Positions 33,311 through 43,208 of a stretch of 64,000 nucleotides of DNA are shown here, in pieces. Below the pieces are notes generated by a model. The model had not been told where the DNA came from, made no database searches, and was given only the letters and a program-made list of their open reading frames with translations. Made by a program: the position numbers and the translations under genes. Every line of letters begins with the position of its first letter. Positions within the stretch are counted from its first letter, which is position 1. Source of the stretch: Streptacidiphilus pinicola (GTDB taxonomy: Bacteria > Actinomycetota > Actinomycetes > Streptomycetales > Streptomycetaceae); contig NZ_QKYN01000029.1 of assembly GCF_003258295.1 (NCBI RefSeq), forward strand, positions 1-64,000. The letters are read 5' to 3'.

Positions 33311-34951
33311 TCAGGTGGTGACGGGGGCGATCACGTCCGATCCGTGCTCCGGGTCGCCGCTGACCGGCGTTTCGTCGGCGTCGGCGGTGTAGTCGGCGGC
33401 GGTCGTCTCGTCGACGCCCTCGGGCGCCTTGAGCGCCTTCAGCACCAACGTGAGCACCACCGCCACGACGATGTTGAGCACCAGCGCGGTGACGCCGATG
33501 TAACCGATCTGGCCGATCGCCGGGATGTTGGCCGAGCTGCCGCCGAAGTGCGAGCCGGGCTTGCCGGGCGCGGCGACACCGTAGGCCTCGTAGGTGCCGT
33601 AGGCCATGCCGGCCGCCCAGCCCACCAGCAGCGCCCAGCGGTGGAACCAGCGCACGAACAGGCCGGTCACGATCGCCGGGAAGGTCTGCAGGATCCAGAT
33701 GCCGCCGAGCAGCTGCAGGTTGATCGAGAACTGCTTGTCGATGCCGAGCACGAAGCCCAGCGCACCGAGCTTGACCACGAGGGAGACCAGCTTGGCCACC
33801 TTGGTCTCCTGCGCCGGGGTGGCGTCCGGCTTGATCAGGTCCTTGTAGATGTTGCGGGTGAACAGGTTGGCCGCGGCGATCGACATGATCGCGGCGGGGA
33901 CGAGGGCGCCGATGCCGATCGCGGCGAAGGCGACGCCGGCGAACCAGCTCGGGAACATCTGCTCGAACAGCTGCGGGACGGCCAGCTGCGAGTTGTAGCC
34001 CTTGACGCCCTTGCCGACGCCCGCCGAGACGGCCATGAAGCCCAGCAGCGAGAGCAGGCCCAGCATCAGCGAGTAGGCGGGCATGATCGCCAGGTTGCGG
34101 CGGACCGTGAGCCGGTTCTTCGCCGCCATCACGCCGGTGGCCGAGTGCGGGTACATGAACAGCGCCATCGCGGAGCCCAGCGCCAGGGTGGCGTAGGCCC
34201 ACTGCGCCTGCGCGCCCGGGATCATCGCGCCGCGCGGCTTGCCCGTGGCCGGGTTGGTCTTGGCCATCGCGGCGGCCGCGTCGTGGAAGATGTGGCCGTA
34301 GCCGCCGAGCCGGATCGGGATGTAGATGATCGCGACGATGACGACGACGTAGACCAGGGTGTCCTTGACGAAGGCGATCAGCGCCGGCGCGCGCAGGCCG
34401 GAGCTGTAGGTGTAGGCCGCGAGCACGGCGAACGCGATCAGCAGCGGCAGGTCCTTGCCGAAGCTGCTGCTGCCGCCCACGTGCAGGGTGTCCAGCACCG
34501 CCTGGATGCCCACGAGTTGCAGCGCGATGTAGGGCATGGTGGCGAGGATGCCGGTGAGCGCGACGGCCACCGCCACACTCTTGCTGCCGTAGCGGCCGCG
34601 GGCGAAGTCGGCGAGGGTGACGTAGCCCTTGCTGCGGGCGACCGACCAGAGCCGGGGCAGGAAGAGGAAGACCAGCGGCCAGGCGATGATCGTGTACGGC
34701 ACGGCGTAGAAGCCCTGCGCGCCCACGCCGTAGATCAGCGCCGGGACGGCGATGAAGGTGTACGCGGTGTAGAGGTCGCCGCCGAGCAGGAACCAGCTGA
34801 TGACGGTGCCGAACGAGCGGCCGCCGAGGCCCCACTCGTCGAGGTGCTCGGCGTCGCCGCCGCGGCGCCAGCGCGCGGCCATGAAGCCGAGCACGGTGAC
34901 CAGGGCGAAGAAGAGGATGAAGACGGTGAGCGCGGTCCAGTCGGTCTTCAT
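33311..34951 (-). CDS. Sodium:solute symporter (MctP-like monocarboxylate permease)
   Basis: A 546-residue protein with about 13 hydrophobic helices and SSS-family blocks: DEWGLGGRSFGTVISWFLLGGDLYTAYTF, ARGRYGSKSV, PALIAFVKDTLVYVVVI and LVPAAIMSIAAANLFTRNI. Together with the upstream DUF3311 protein (4-base ATGA overlap) this is the actinobacterial small-subunit plus permease arrangement known for monocarboxylate or acetate uptake. The acidic C-terminal tail is cytoplasmic. The substrate is inferred, not shown. Confidence 0.88.
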   Translation of the reverse strand: MKTDWTALTVFILFFALVTVLGFMAARWRRGGDAEHLDEWGLGGRSFGTVISWFLLGGDLYTAYTFIAVPALIYGVGAQGFYAVPYTIIAWPLVFLFLPRLWSVARSKGYVTLADFARGRYGSKSVAVAVALTGILATMPYIALQLVGIQAVLDTLHVGGSSSFGKDLPLLIAFAVLAAYTYSSGLRAPALIAFVKDTLVYVVVIVAIIYIPIRLGGYGHIFHDAAAAMAKTNPATGKPRGAMIPGAQAQWAYATLALGSAMALFMYPHSATGVMAAKNRLTVRRNLAIMPAYSLMLGLLSLLGFMAVSAGVGKGVKGYNSQLAVPQLFEQMFPSWFAGVAFAAIGIGALVPAAIMSIAAANLFTRNIYKDLIKPDATPAQETKVAKLVSLVVKLGALGFVLGIDKQFSINLQLLGGIWILQTFPAIVTGLFVRWFHRWALLVGWAAGMAYGTYEAYGVAAPGKPGSHFGGSSANIPAIGQIGYIGVTALVLNIVVAVVLTLVLKALKAPEGVDETTAADYTADADETPVSGDPEHGSDVIAPVTT

Positions 34952-35220
34952 GCCTGCTCACCCCCACGAGCGACGCGCTGTGCCTTGCGCTGCCTCTCCT
35001 CACGGGTGAACAGCACGTAGGCGAGGCCCGTCATGAGCGCGGACAGCACCACCCACAGCAACTGGTACCAGTAGAAGAAGGGGATCCCGATGAACGCCGG
35101 GGTCAGTGTGGCGTAGGAGTTGACCCAGAGCAGTGCCACGAAGGGTGCGACGAGCAGCACCGCGCAGACCACTCTGACGGGTGTGACCAACGGCAGTTTG
35201 ACTGGTGACGATTGCGACAT
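34948..35220 (-). CDS. DUF3311 small membrane subunit of the permease
   Basis: A 90-residue protein starting MSQSSPVKLPLVTPVRVV at ATG 35220; GGGGAG is found about 10 bases upstream, making this start better than ATG 35238. Two transmembrane helices (CAVLLVAPFVALLWVNSY and GIPFFYWYQLLWVVLSALMTGLAYVLF) match the DUF3311 family, which pairs with SSS permeases. It overlaps the permease gene by 4 bases. Confidence 0.88.
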   Translation of the reverse strand: MSQSSPVKLPLVTPVRVVCAVLLVAPFVALLWVNSYATLTPAFIGIPFFYWYQLLWVVLSALMTGLAYVLFTREERQRKAQRVARGGEQA

Positions 35221-35322
35221 GAACCGCGGCTCCCCCATGAGTCGTTGACGGTTTGTTGATCAACAGGTCACAGGGGAATCTAGACCCTTGCCGCGCTCAC
35301 GTCACGGGGTCGTGCAGATGTA

Positions 35323-36093
35323 TCAGGCCTCGGGACGGCGCAGGCGGGCGGTGAACTTGTAGCGGTCGCCGCGGTAGACCGAGCGCACCCACTCCACCGG
35401 TTCGCCGCCGGCGTCGAAGGAGTGACGCGACAGCAGCAGCATCGGCAGGCCGACGTCGGTGCCGAGCACGCCGGCCTCGCGCGGGGTGGCCAGCGAGGTC
35501 TCGATGGTCTCCTCGGCCTCGGCCACGTGCACGCCGTAGACCTCGGAGAGCGCCGTGTACAGCGAGTTGTACTTGACCAGGTTGCGGCGCAGCGCCGGGA
35601 AGCGCTTGGCGCTCAGGTGCGCCGTCTCGATGGCCATCGGGTCGCCGTTGGCCAGGCGCAGTCGCTCGACCCGCAGCACCCGGCCGCCGGGGCGGATGTC
35701 CAGCAGCTCGGCGAGCCGGTCGTCGGCGGTGATGTAGCCGACCTCCAGCAGCCGGGAGGTGGGCTCCAGGCCCTGCGCGCGCATGTCCTCGGTGTAGGAG
35801 GTGAGCTGCAGCGCCTGGGACACCTTGGGCTTGGCGACGAACGTGCCCTTGCCCTGGATCCGCTCCAGCCGTCCCTCGACCACGAGCTCCTGCAGCGCCT
35901 GCCGCACCGTGGTGCGCGAGGTCTCGAACTCGAGCGCGAGCGTGCGCTCCGGCGGCACGGGAGTGCCGGGCGCCTGCGTCTGGGTGATCTGCAGCAGGTG
36001 GCGCTTGAGGCGGTAGTACTTAGGGACGCGGGCCGTGCCGCCGTTCTCCTGCGTCTGGGGCGTTTCCACGCCCAAGCCCCCATCCGTCGTCAT
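35323..36093 (-). CDS. dasR: GntR/HutC-family regulator DasR
   Basis: The 256-residue protein has a GntR winged helix ([22 protein letters not shown], residues about 47-68) and a UTRA effector domain ([21 protein letters not shown]-like [17 protein letters not shown]). Blocks such as [34 protein letters not shown] and [19 protein letters not shown] match S. coelicolor DasR as I recall it. DasR represses amino-sugar uptake and metabolism, and links nutrient state to antibiotic production; glucosamine-6-phosphate releases it. It lies at the 3' end of the das cluster and has a short 36094-36233 gap upstream. Confidence 0.93.
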   Translation of the reverse strand: MTTDGGLGVETPQTQENGGTARVPKYYRLKRHLLQITQTQAPGTPVPPERTLALEFETSRTTVRQALQELVVEGRLERIQGKGTFVAKPKVSQALQLTSYTEDMRAQGLEPTSRLLEVGYITADDRLAELLDIRPGGRVLRVERLRLANGDPMAIETAHLSAKRFPALRRNLVKYNSLYTALSEVYGVHVAEAEETIETSLATPREAGVLGTDVGLPMLLLSRHSFDAGGEPVEWVRSVYRGDRYKFTARLRRPEA

Positions 36094-36233
36094 CGTGGGT
36101 TCTCGTTCCTTTCGGTGGGGTCCTCGCCCGAGAGCCAGGGCCGTCTCCGGCACGCTGCTGCGGGACCAATGGTGGCACGTCGACGCAACCCGGCATGCCA
36201 TGCGAGGCCAGTGGCGGTTGGGTCGTCCACGGT

Positions 36234-37811
36234 TCAGGCGATCCGGGCGACCTGGGCGCCCGGGCCGGCCAGCGCCTCCGCCGCGGCGACGCCGCAGACC
36301 CGGGCGCCGCCGTAGGTGGTCAGCGTGGTGACGCCGCGGTCGGCCAGGACCGAGTCCACGCCGTAGGCGGTGCCGATCTCCACGACCACGGCGTCCGGGC
36401 GGGAGGCGGTCAGTTCCAGCGTCGCCCGCTGCATCCACGGGTGCCGGTGCAGGTCGCGCACCACGATCACCAGCGGACGCCCGACCGCGGCGCCCAGCAG
36501 CGGCTTGGTGTCGACCTGCCCGTCGCCCGCGTCGACCGCGGTGTGGATCAGTCCGGCCGTCTCCAGCCGCGCGACCGGGGCGCCGACCCGGGCCGTGGTG
36601 GTGCCGGGCAGGAACTCGCTGAGCGGTCCGGCGACGCCCCACGGTGTCTCCGAGCCGACGGCGAAGTTGGCGGCCGGGGAGAACTCGACGACGTGCGGCA
36701 CCCCGTGCAGCGGGGTGAGCGCCCCGTGCACCCGCAGCGCGCGCCGGGCCGCGGCCAGCCCGATGCCGGGCACCGCGGTCGCGGTGTTCTCCCGGCGCAG
36801 CTTCGCCGACCAGCGGGCGACGGCGCGGTTGCGCTCCGCGGCCTCGTGCAGCCGATCCTCCGGCAGCCGCCCCTCGCGGACCGCCCACAGCAACGCGTCG
36901 CGCAGGTAGCGGAAGGTGGCCTCGTCCTCCAGCCCGCCGCCGACGCAGATCGTGTCGGCGCCCACCGCGATGGCCTTGACCGTGCCCTCGGCGATGCCGT
37001 GGGTGCCGGAGATGGCGCCCATCTCGATGCCGTCGGTGACGATCAGGCCCTGGTAGCCCAGCTCGTTGCGGAGCAGGTCGTGCAGGATCGCCCGGGACAT
37101 GGTGGCCGGCAGGTCGGGGTCGTAGGCGGGGAAGAGGATGTGGGCCGTCATGATCCCCTTCACGTCCGCGGCGACCGCGGCCTTGAACGGGACCAGGTGC
37201 TCGCTGAAGCCCTCGGCGGCCAGGTCGATCCGGGGCAGGCCCAGGTGCGAGTCGGCCGCGGTGTCGCCGTGGCCGGGGAAGTGCTTGGCGCAGGCCGCCA
37301 CGCCCGCCGACTGCACGCCGCGGACGTAGGCGGCGGTGTGCCGGGCGGCCAGCTCGCCGTCGCCGCCGAAGGAGCGGACCCCGATGACGGGGTTGTCCGG
37401 GTTGGTGTTGACGTCGGCGTCCGGCGCGTAGTTGAGGTTGATGCCGGCGGCGGCGAGGTCGAAGCCGATGGACCGGGCGACCTCCTCGGTGAGCGCGACG
37501 TCGTCCACCGCGCCGAGCGCCAGGTTGCCGGGGTAGGAGGAGCCGCTGACGGCCTCCAGCCGGGTGACGTCGCCGCCCTCCTCGTCCGTCGCGATCAGCA
37601 CGTCGGGGTTGAGCGCGTACAGCGAGGAGGTGAGCGCGGCGACCTGGGCCGGGTCGGCGATGTTGCGCCCGAAGAGCGCCACGCCGCCCAACTCGCCCGA
37701 GTCCAGGTGCCGGCGCACCCACTCGGGAGCCGTCAGACCGGAGAAGCCTGGCTGGAGCACCGCACCGGCGTCCGCGAGCAGTTGGACGGTGTCCGGGCCG
37801 GGGTTGGTCAT
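36234..37811 (-). CDS. GH3 beta-N-acetylhexosaminidase (NagZ/DasD-like)
   Basis: ATG 37811 follows AAGGA closely. The 525-residue intracellular enzyme contains the family-3 blocks [12 protein letters not shown], the NagZ-type general acid loop KHFPGHGDT (residues 176-184) with following DSHLGLP, and the nucleophile Asp260 in [12 protein letters not shown]. It probably cleaves imported chitobiose or other N-acetylglucosaminides, completing the das uptake pathway. It is longer than the minimal NagZ because of the extra C-terminal domain seen in streptomycete DasD-type enzymes. It is co-directional with dasABC, with 86 bases between it and dasC. Confidence 0.9.
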   Translation of the reverse strand: MTNPGPDTVQLLADAGAVLQPGFSGLTAPEWVRRHLDSGELGGVALFGRNIADPAQVAALTSSLYALNPDVLIATDEEGGDVTRLEAVSGSSYPGNLALGAVDDVALTEEVARSIGFDLAAAGINLNYAPDADVNTNPDNPVIGVRSFGGDGELAARHTAAYVRGVQSAGVAACAKHFPGHGDTAADSHLGLPRIDLAAEGFSEHLVPFKAAVAADVKGIMTAHILFPAYDPDLPATMSRAILHDLLRNELGYQGLIVTDGIEMGAISGTHGIAEGTVKAIAVGADTICVGGGLEDEATFRYLRDALLWAVREGRLPEDRLHEAAERNRAVARWSAKLRRENTATAVPGIGLAAARRALRVHGALTPLHGVPHVVEFSPAANFAVGSETPWGVAGPLSEFLPGTTTARVGAPVARLETAGLIHTAVDAGDGQVDTKPLLGAAVGRPLVIVVRDLHRHPWMQRATLELTASRPDAVVVEIGTAYGVDSVLADRGVTTLTTYGGARVCGVAAAEALAGPGAQVARIA

Positions 37812-37897
37812 GGTTCCTTCCCTCACGGGGTATCGAGGCGTCCAGGGGCAGTCGGGGAGGCGGCGCGCGCTGGGGGGCCCGCGCCGCACCCGGGCGG

Positions 37898-38788
37898 TCA
37901 GCCCTTGACCGCGCCGGCCGTGAGGCCGGAGGTGACGCGACGCTGGAAGATGACGAACAGGACGATCACGGGCAGCGAGACCATCAGCGCGCCGGCCATC
38001 TGGGAGCCGTAGTCCGCGCCGTGGGTCGGCGACGAGGAGAAGCCGGTCAGCCACACCATCGCGGTCTGCTGGTTGTTGCTGGAGAGCAGGATGTTGGCGA
38101 TGACGAACTCGTTCCACGCCTGGATCCAGCAGAAGACGCCGGTGGTGATCAGGCCGGGGACCGTCAGCGGCAGGATGATCCGCATGAAGGCGCCCCAGCG
38201 GGTGCAGCCGTCGACCAGGGCCGCCTCGTCGAGCTCCTTCGGGATGTTGACGATGAAGGAGCGCAGCGTCCACACCACGTAGGGGATGGTGAAGACCAGG
38301 TAGGCGAGGATGACGCCGAAGGCCTGGTCGTAGAGGCCGATGTTCTTCAGGATGAAGAACATCGGGATGACCAGCGAGATCAGCGGCACCATCTGCACCA
38401 CGAGCATGGACGCGATGAAGAAGTTCCGGCCGGTGAAGCGGAACCGGGCCACCGAGACGGCGCCGAGGAAACCCACCGCCAGACCCAGGATCACCGCGCC
38501 GACGGTGATGACGGCGACGTTGCGCATGTCGGTCAGGAAGTTGGGGTCGTCGAAGACGGTCTGGAAGCTGGCGGTGGAGATGCCCGTCGGCCAGAAGGTC
38601 GGGTCGACGCTGAGCAGGTCCTTGCCGGTCTTGACGGTCGTCAGGACCATCCAGTAGATCGGGAAGAACATGACGAGCGCGAAGAGCAGCGCGACGGTGT
38701 TCCACAGCGGGGTGGCCCAGCGCTTGCGGCCGACGGCGTCGTCCTCGCGGCTGCGCCGGAGCACGGTGGGGGCGGTGTCGGTTGCCAT
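37898..38788 (-). CDS. dasC: ABC transporter permease DasC
   Basis: A 296-residue MalG-type inner-membrane permease with six helices. The EAA loop is [32 protein letters not shown] (EAA---G pattern), the docking site for the ATPase, which is shared and encoded elsewhere as with MsiK in Streptomyces. The ATG at 38788 overlaps the dasB stop (ATGA). It forms the chitobiose or amino-sugar importer with DasA and DasB. Confidence 0.93.
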   Translation of the reverse strand: MATDTAPTVLRRSREDDAVGRKRWATPLWNTVALLFALVMFFPIYWMVLTTVKTGKDLLSVDPTFWPTGISTASFQTVFDDPNFLTDMRNVAVITVGAVILGLAVGFLGAVSVARFRFTGRNFFIASMLVVQMVPLISLVIPMFFILKNIGLYDQAFGVILAYLVFTIPYVVWTLRSFIVNIPKELDEAALVDGCTRWGAFMRIILPLTVPGLITTGVFCWIQAWNEFVIANILLSSNNQQTAMVWLTGFSSSPTHGADYGSQMAGALMVSLPVIVLFVIFQRRVTSGLTAGAVKG

Positions 38789-39771
38789 CAGTCCTGGTCT
38801 CCCATCTTGATGACCTGGCGGATGTAGAAGACGAGGACCGCCAGCATGAGCAGGATCATCAGGATCGAGACCACTGCGCTGGTGCTGTAGTGGGAGCTGC
38901 CCAGGCCCTCCTGGTAGAGGTAGACGCCGAGGACGCGGTAGCCCGGCTCGGGGGCGTTGTCGCGCAGCGCCCAGATCTGGCCGAAGACCTGGAAGTCCCA
39001 GATGAAGCTGAGGGCGGTGCCGAGCACCAGGAAGGGCTTGATGACGGGCAGCACCACGTGCCGGAAGCTCTCCCAGCCGTTGGCGCCGTCCAGCTTGGAC
39101 GCCTCGACGAGCTCCTTGGGCACCTGGGTCAGCGCGGCGTTGATGCCGATGACCAGGAACGGCAGCGCGCCCCAGACCACGGCGATCGCCACCACGATGT
39201 AGAGGCCCTGGTTCGGGTCGGCGAACCAGTCGTGGGTGCGCCAGCCCTGGTCGCCGGTCGCCAGGTAGAACCAGTAGTCGACGACGCCGCCGGTGTTGGC
39301 GAAGAGCCACTTGAACAGCGTGCCGGTGACGATCTGCGGGACGGCCCAGACGAACATGAGCGCCGTCACCACGGTGACCTTGGCCCACTTGGAGATCCGC
39401 TGCAGCAGCAGGGCCACCAGCAGGGAGATCAGGATGGAGGCCGCCACGACCTCGAGGGTGAACAGCACGGTCCGCTGCACCGACTGCCAGAAGTCGCCGC
39501 TGCCGAGGACCTTGCTGAACCCGTCGAAGCCGATGAACTTCACCAGGTCGGGCGCCGACAGGTGGAGGTAGTCGTTGACGTTCTGGAAGGCCAGGACGAA
39601 CAGGTCCACCAGCGGGTAGGCCAGCACGGTCAGCAGGATCACCACGGCGGGGGCGATCAACACGTAGGGGACGAAGCTCCCGCGCACACGCACGCCCTTG
39701 CGCGCCGCCTTCGGGGCCTTCGGCCGACCGTTTGCCGCGACCGGCATCGGGTCGCTTTCCATCACACTCAT
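38788..39771 (-). CDS. dasB: ABC transporter permease DasB
   Basis: A 327-residue MalF-type permease. After a basic 25-residue N terminus, six helices follow, and the EAA motif is VPKELVEASKLDGANGWESFRHVVLPVIKPF. ATG 39771 is preceded by AAGGA at about 5 bases; ATG 39762 is a possible alternative. The 128-base gap after dasA contains a hairpin that could lower dasBC expression relative to dasA. Confidence 0.93.
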   Translation of the reverse strand: MSVMESDPMPVAANGRPKAPKAARKGVRVRGSFVPYVLIAPAVVILLTVLAYPLVDLFVLAFQNVNDYLHLSAPDLVKFIGFDGFSKVLGSGDFWQSVQRTVLFTLEVVAASILISLLVALLLQRISKWAKVTVVTALMFVWAVPQIVTGTLFKWLFANTGGVVDYWFYLATGDQGWRTHDWFADPNQGLYIVVAIAVVWGALPFLVIGINAALTQVPKELVEASKLDGANGWESFRHVVLPVIKPFLVLGTALSFIWDFQVFGQIWALRDNAPEPGYRVLGVYLYQEGLGSSHYSTSAVVSILMILLMLAVLVFYIRQVIKMGDQD

Positions 39772-39842
39772 CAGGGTCCTTCCCCGGCGCCTGCGTTCCG
39801 GCCGCAGGTGGTCTCTCGTCCTGGCGGATCTGGTACCGACGA

Positions 39843-39881
39843 GAGCGGGCAGCCGGGGACGGCTCCGCCGGCTGCCCGCTC
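39843..39881 (-). terminator. Hairpin between dasA and dasB (probable attenuator)
   Basis: A perfect 14-bp stem (arms 39843-39856 and 39868-39881) with an 11-base loop, located 19 bases after the dasA stop and before dasB. Such intra-operon hairpins commonly let only part of the transcripts continue, which fits an excess of binding protein over permease. Confidence 0.75.
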
Positions 39882-39899
39882 GTCGGTCGACAGGGTCGG

Positions 39900-41225
39900 T
39901 CAGCCCGCGTTCAGGTCGGCCAGGATGGTGGTCTGCGCCGTGGTGAGCGAGGCCGTGGCGTCCTTGCCGGTGGCGATGGCGCTCAGCGCGTTCTGCAGCG
40001 CGACCTCGTCGGAGGCCTGGCTCCAGTACGGGCTGTTCGGGATGAACCAGGTCTTGCCGAGGGCGGCGTCACCGGTGGCCTTGTTGGCCGGGGCGGCCGC
40101 CTCGTAGGCGGGGACCAGGGTCTTGTTGTTCGGGATGGCGAACTTGGCGAGCGCGGTCTGCTGCGCGGTGTTGGTGAAGATGCGCAGGAACTCGGCGCCG
40201 AGGCCCGGGTTGGCGGCGTGGCTCGGGACCGCCAGGTCGGAGCCGCCGAGGAAGGCCGGGGTCGGGGTGCCGGCCGCGGTGCCCGGGACCGGGACCTCGC
40301 CGAGGACGTTGGCCAGCGCCGGGTTGCCGCCGGTGGCCGCCGGGCCGCCGACGGTGCCGGCCTCCCAGCCGTTGCCGACGATGGCCGCGATGTTGCCCTT
40401 GGCCATCAGGGCGTCCTGGTTGTTCTCGTTGACCGTCTGCCCGCCGACCGAGTAGTTCTTCTGCAGGTCGGCCCAGGTCTGGACGCCCTTGATGAAGTTC
40501 GGGTCGGTCAGCGTGCCGCTCCACTTGCCGCCGGAGCTCTTGGCGATGATGCCGGAGGTGCCGTAGTCGCCGGCTCCGAAGGAGAGCGCGGTGTACCAGT
40601 CCATGCCCGGCAGGTAGAGCGCCGAGAAGTTCGGGTTGGAGGCGTTCTTCGCCTTGACCTTGTCCAGGTCGGCCTTCAGCTCGTCCAGGGTGGTCGGCGG
40701 GGTGGTGACACCGGCGGCGGCGAAGAGGTCCTTGCGGTAGATCAGCACGCGGGAGCCCGCGTAGTAGGGGATCGCGTAGGTCTTGGTGCCGTCGCCGTTC
40801 TCGCCGGAGGCGGCGAGGGAGTCGAGCCAGGACGAGGAGTTGTCGAACTTGTCCTTGACCGAGGTCAGGTCGACGAAGGAGCCGGCCGCGATGTACTTGG
40901 CGGTCTGGGTGTTGCCCAGCTCCAGCGCGTCGGGGGCGTTGCCGGAGAGCAGGGCCGTGTCCAGCTTGGTGCTGTAGTTCGGCCAGTTCTGCCACTCGAT
41001 GTTGACCTTGGCGCCGGTCTCGTCCTGGAACTGCTTGACCGCCGCGTTGACCACACCGGGCCAGCCCTTCTGGGCGTCCTGCATGATCCAGACGGTGATG
41101 GTCTTGCCCTTGCCGTCCGTGGAGAGCGTGCCCTGGGAGGACGAGCCGGAGGTCGACGAAGAGGAGCAGGCAGCCACGGACAGTACGGTCGCCAGCGCGG
41201 CGGCTGCAGCGATCTTGCGCTTCAA
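39900..41225 (-). CDS. dasA: Amino-sugar-binding lipoprotein DasA
   Basis: The TTG at 41225 is the start, because AGGAGGAA lies 6 bases upstream. The 441-residue protein has a lipoprotein signal: MKRKIAAAAALATVLSVAAC with Cys20. The binding-protein fold of family 1 follows (ITVWIMQDAQKGWPGVVNAAVKQF, DALELGNTQTAKYIAAG, IPYYAGSRVLIYRKDLF, FLGGSDLAVPSHAANPG). It delivers chitobiose or N-acetylglucosamine oligomers to DasBC. dre operators lie about 130-170 bases upstream. Confidence 0.93.
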   Translation of the reverse strand: MKRKIAAAAALATVLSVAACSSSSTSGSSSQGTLSTDGKGKTITVWIMQDAQKGWPGVVNAAVKQFQDETGAKVNIEWQNWPNYSTKLDTALLSGNAPDALELGNTQTAKYIAAGSFVDLTSVKDKFDNSSSWLDSLAASGENGDGTKTYAIPYYAGSRVLIYRKDLFAAAGVTTPPTTLDELKADLDKVKAKNASNPNFSALYLPGMDWYTALSFGAGDYGTSGIIAKSSGGKWSGTLTDPNFIKGVQTWADLQKNYSVGGQTVNENNQDALMAKGNIAAIVGNGWEAGTVGGPAATGGNPALANVLGEVPVPGTAAGTPTPAFLGGSDLAVPSHAANPGLGAEFLRIFTNTAQQTALAKFAIPNNKTLVPAYEAAAPANKATGDAALGKTWFIPNSPYWSQASDEVALQNALSAIATGKDATASLTTAQTTILADLNAG

Positions 41226-41354
41226 AACTTCCTCCTGAGGGAGAAGCGTGGGTGGCACCGGCTGTTCTCGGAGGCGTTCCGATGCTTGACCGTGCCGGAA
41301 GTGGGGGTGCTCAATGGGAGGCGCCAGCGCCCAACGCTCCGACGCAGCCACCTG

Positions 41355-41370
41355 ATTGGTGTAGACCAGT
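41355..41370. promoter_or_regulatory. DasR operator (dre), strong
   Basis: ATTGGTGTAGACCAGT agrees with the dre consensus ACTGGTCTAGACCAGT at 14 of 16 positions. It is in the divergent region of dasA and the second binding-protein gene. Confidence 0.85.
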
Positions 41371-41378
41371 GATCGGAG

Positions 41379-41394
41379 ATTGGCATGGACCAAT
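41379..41394. promoter_or_regulatory. DasR operator (dre), second copy
   Basis: ATTGGCATGGACCAAT has inverted arms (ATTGG/CCAAT) and 11 of 16 consensus matches, placed 24 bases from the first site (about two helical turns). Confidence 0.65.
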
Positions 41395-41478
41395 GAGGAC
41401 CGTCAAGGCCTCTCGGTGGAGCAGTCCAAGCCGTTATCAATGCTTGACATGGGGTGGGTCCGGCTCCACGGGGTCATG

Positions 41479-41494
41479 TCAGGACTGGACCATT
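41479..41494. promoter_or_regulatory. Possible weak dre
   Basis: TCAGGACTGGACCATT has a good right half (GGACCA) and 9 of the 12 core positions. It is closer to the second binding-protein gene (start 41661). Low certainty. Confidence 0.4.
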
Positions 41495-41660
41495 CCCCTG
41501 GGGAAAATCCCCCGAACCCGGCTTCATGCGGGCGAATTGGCTGCCGCATGACGGTCTCATAACGGCTCCTGGGAGAACGCGCCGCGACTCTTGACGGCTG
41601 CTTCCGGCCCCCGTGACACTCCCGCAATTGGTCGAGACCATTGGGGAGAGTGGTGCGAGC

Positions 41661-42947
41661 ATGAGACGAAGAGCTGTCGCTGTCGGGGTCTGTTCGGCCG
41701 TCGCCGCGCTCGGACTGAGCGCCTGCGGGCTGGTTCACGGGGGGTCGGGGCAGGGGAGTGCCTCGCCGACCAGTTGGGGCGGCCGGACGCTGGTGGTCTG
41801 GCTGATGAAGGGCGACGACCAGCAGGCCTGGATGACCGCCGTGCGCAGCGAGTTCGGCCGCGCCTACCCGGGCGCCAAGGTCGACTTCGAGGTCCAGGAC
41901 TGGAACGGGATCGAGCAGAAGGTCACCGACGCGTTGGCCCAGCTGAACCCGCCCGACGTCATCGACATCGGCAACACGCAGACCCCGTTCTACGCGGCCA
42001 ACGGCGGCCTGCTGCAGCTCACCCCGTACCTGGCCGAACTCGGCGCGAGCGGCTGGACGAAGTCCATGAACGCCTCGGCGGTCTTCCAGGGCAAGCAGTA
42101 CGCGGCGCCGTGGTACGCGGGCAACCGCGTGGTGATGTACAACAAGCTGCTCTGGAAGAAGGCCGGCCTCGGCGCCGCCCCGCAGACCCTGCAGGAGTGG
42201 GAGGACGACCTGGCCCGGCTGCAGAACACGGCCGGGGTCTCCTCCGCGCTGTGGCTGCCGGGTCAGAACTGGTACGCCTTCGACGGCTTCCTGCAGGACC
42301 AGGGCGCGCCGATCGTCCAGCGGGTCGACGGCGCCTGGGCGGGCGACCTGGAGAGCCCCGCCGGGCTGCGGGCCGCGGCGGTCTTCAAGAAGCTGCAGGC
42401 CTACGGCCACGCCCCGACGGACGGCACCGAGGCCGGTCAGGCGACGGTCTTCGCCAAGGGCGACGTCGGCTGCATGATCGCCATGGGGTACGAGGGTGCG
42501 CAGGTGACCGCGGCCAACCCGGGTCTGAACAACCAGATCGGCTGGTTCCCGATCCCCGGGGCCAAGGCCGGGCAGCCGGCCAAGACCTTCCTCGGCGGCT
42601 CGGACCTGACGATCTCGCAGAACACCGCGAACAAGGAACTGGCGGTGGGCTTCCTGAAGGTCGCGCTCGACGACGCGAACGAGGCCCTGATGGCCCGCTC
42701 CTCCGGCTTCCTGCCGAACCGGGCGAGCCTGTATCCCGCGCTGGCCGGCAACGCGTACGCGCAGGCGGCGGCCAAGTCCGTCCCCTATGCCGGCTACACG
42801 CCGCTGCTGCCCGGCTGGGGCAATGTCGAGACGACGCCGAACCCGGTGATCACCCTCTTCCTCACGCCGTATCTGAAGGGCAAGGACCCGGTCGTGGCGG
42901 CGCAGGCGGCGGACGCGGAGCTGACCCGGCGACTGGGCTGGAACTGA
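41661..42947 (+). CDS. Second DasA-like sugar-binding lipoprotein
   Basis: A 428-residue solute-binding lipoprotein transcribed away from dasA. The signal peptide ends at the lipobox LSAC (MRRRAVAVGVCSAVAALGLSAC, Cys22), which argues for ATG 41661 over a GTG at 41613. Conserved blocks correspond one to one with DasA: LVVWLMKGDDQQAWMTAV, DVIDIGNTQTPFYAANG, APWYAGNRVVMYNKLL, FLGGSDLTISQNTANKEL. It therefore probably binds a related amino sugar or oligosaccharide. It has no permease of its own here, so it may use DasBC. Control by the dre sites in the shared 435-base gap is inferred. Confidence 0.88.
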   Translation: MRRRAVAVGVCSAVAALGLSACGLVHGGSGQGSASPTSWGGRTLVVWLMKGDDQQAWMTAVRSEFGRAYPGAKVDFEVQDWNGIEQKVTDALAQLNPPDVIDIGNTQTPFYAANGGLLQLTPYLAELGASGWTKSMNASAVFQGKQYAAPWYAGNRVVMYNKLLWKKAGLGAAPQTLQEWEDDLARLQNTAGVSSALWLPGQNWYAFDGFLQDQGAPIVQRVDGAWAGDLESPAGLRAAAVFKKLQAYGHAPTDGTEAGQATVFAKGDVGCMIAMGYEGAQVTAANPGLNNQIGWFPIPGAKAGQPAKTFLGGSDLTISQNTANKELAVGFLKVALDDANEALMARSSGFLPNRASLYPALAGNAYAQAAAKSVPYAGYTPLLPGWGNVETTPNPVITLFLTPYLKGKDPVVAAQAADAELTRRLGWN

Positions 42948-42974
42948 GTTCCAAGGAGTGGACGGAGACGGCGA

Positions 42975-43028
42975 AAGGCCGCGAATGCCGGGGGCGGGAC
43001 CCTCAACCCGCGCCGGCACCGCGGCCTT
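42975..43028 (+). terminator. Terminator after second binding-protein gene
   Basis: A long interrupted stem: AAGGCCGCG pairs with CGCGGCCTT, TGCCGG with CCGGCA, and CGGG with CCCG, around the loop ACCCTCAA, starting 27 bases after the stop. Confidence 0.75.
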
Positions 43029-43173
43029 CGGCCTCGTCGGAGGAGGAGACCGTGCGCGGCGTGGCGGGTGTGCGGGCCCGGGACGCGGCGACGGATCGAC
43101 CGACGGTGGGGGAGCGGCGGCCGCGCGGTCAGGGCAGATGCGCGAGGCGGTCGCTCCTTGGTGCTGATTCGAT

Positions 43174-43189
43174 TGTGGACTAGACCATT
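43174..43189. promoter_or_regulatory. dre-like operator before histidine kinase gene
   Basis: TGTGGACTAGACCATT has 12 of 16 matches to the dre consensus, with the complete CTAGACCA right half. It is about 110 bases before the kinase start. Confidence 0.7.
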
Positions 43190-43192
43190 CAG

Positions 43193-43208
43193 CGTTGTCC
43201 AGACCAAT
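43193..43208. promoter_or_regulatory. Second dre-like operator before histidine kinase gene
   Basis: The 16 bases 43193-43208 (right half AGACCAAT) have 11 of 16 matches and start 19 bases after the first site. Together they suggest DasR-type control of the kinase gene or relate to the end of the das locus. Confidence 0.55.

Noticed and set aside
36151-36171. dre in front of dasR
   Set aside because: Only a half site (GGACCAAT) is seen with 7 of 16 matches; too weak to call an operator.
41416-41430. Additional dre-like TGGAGCAGTCCA
   Set aside because: It has only 8 of 12 core matches; the arms are palindromic but the centre does not match, so it was left out of the operator list.
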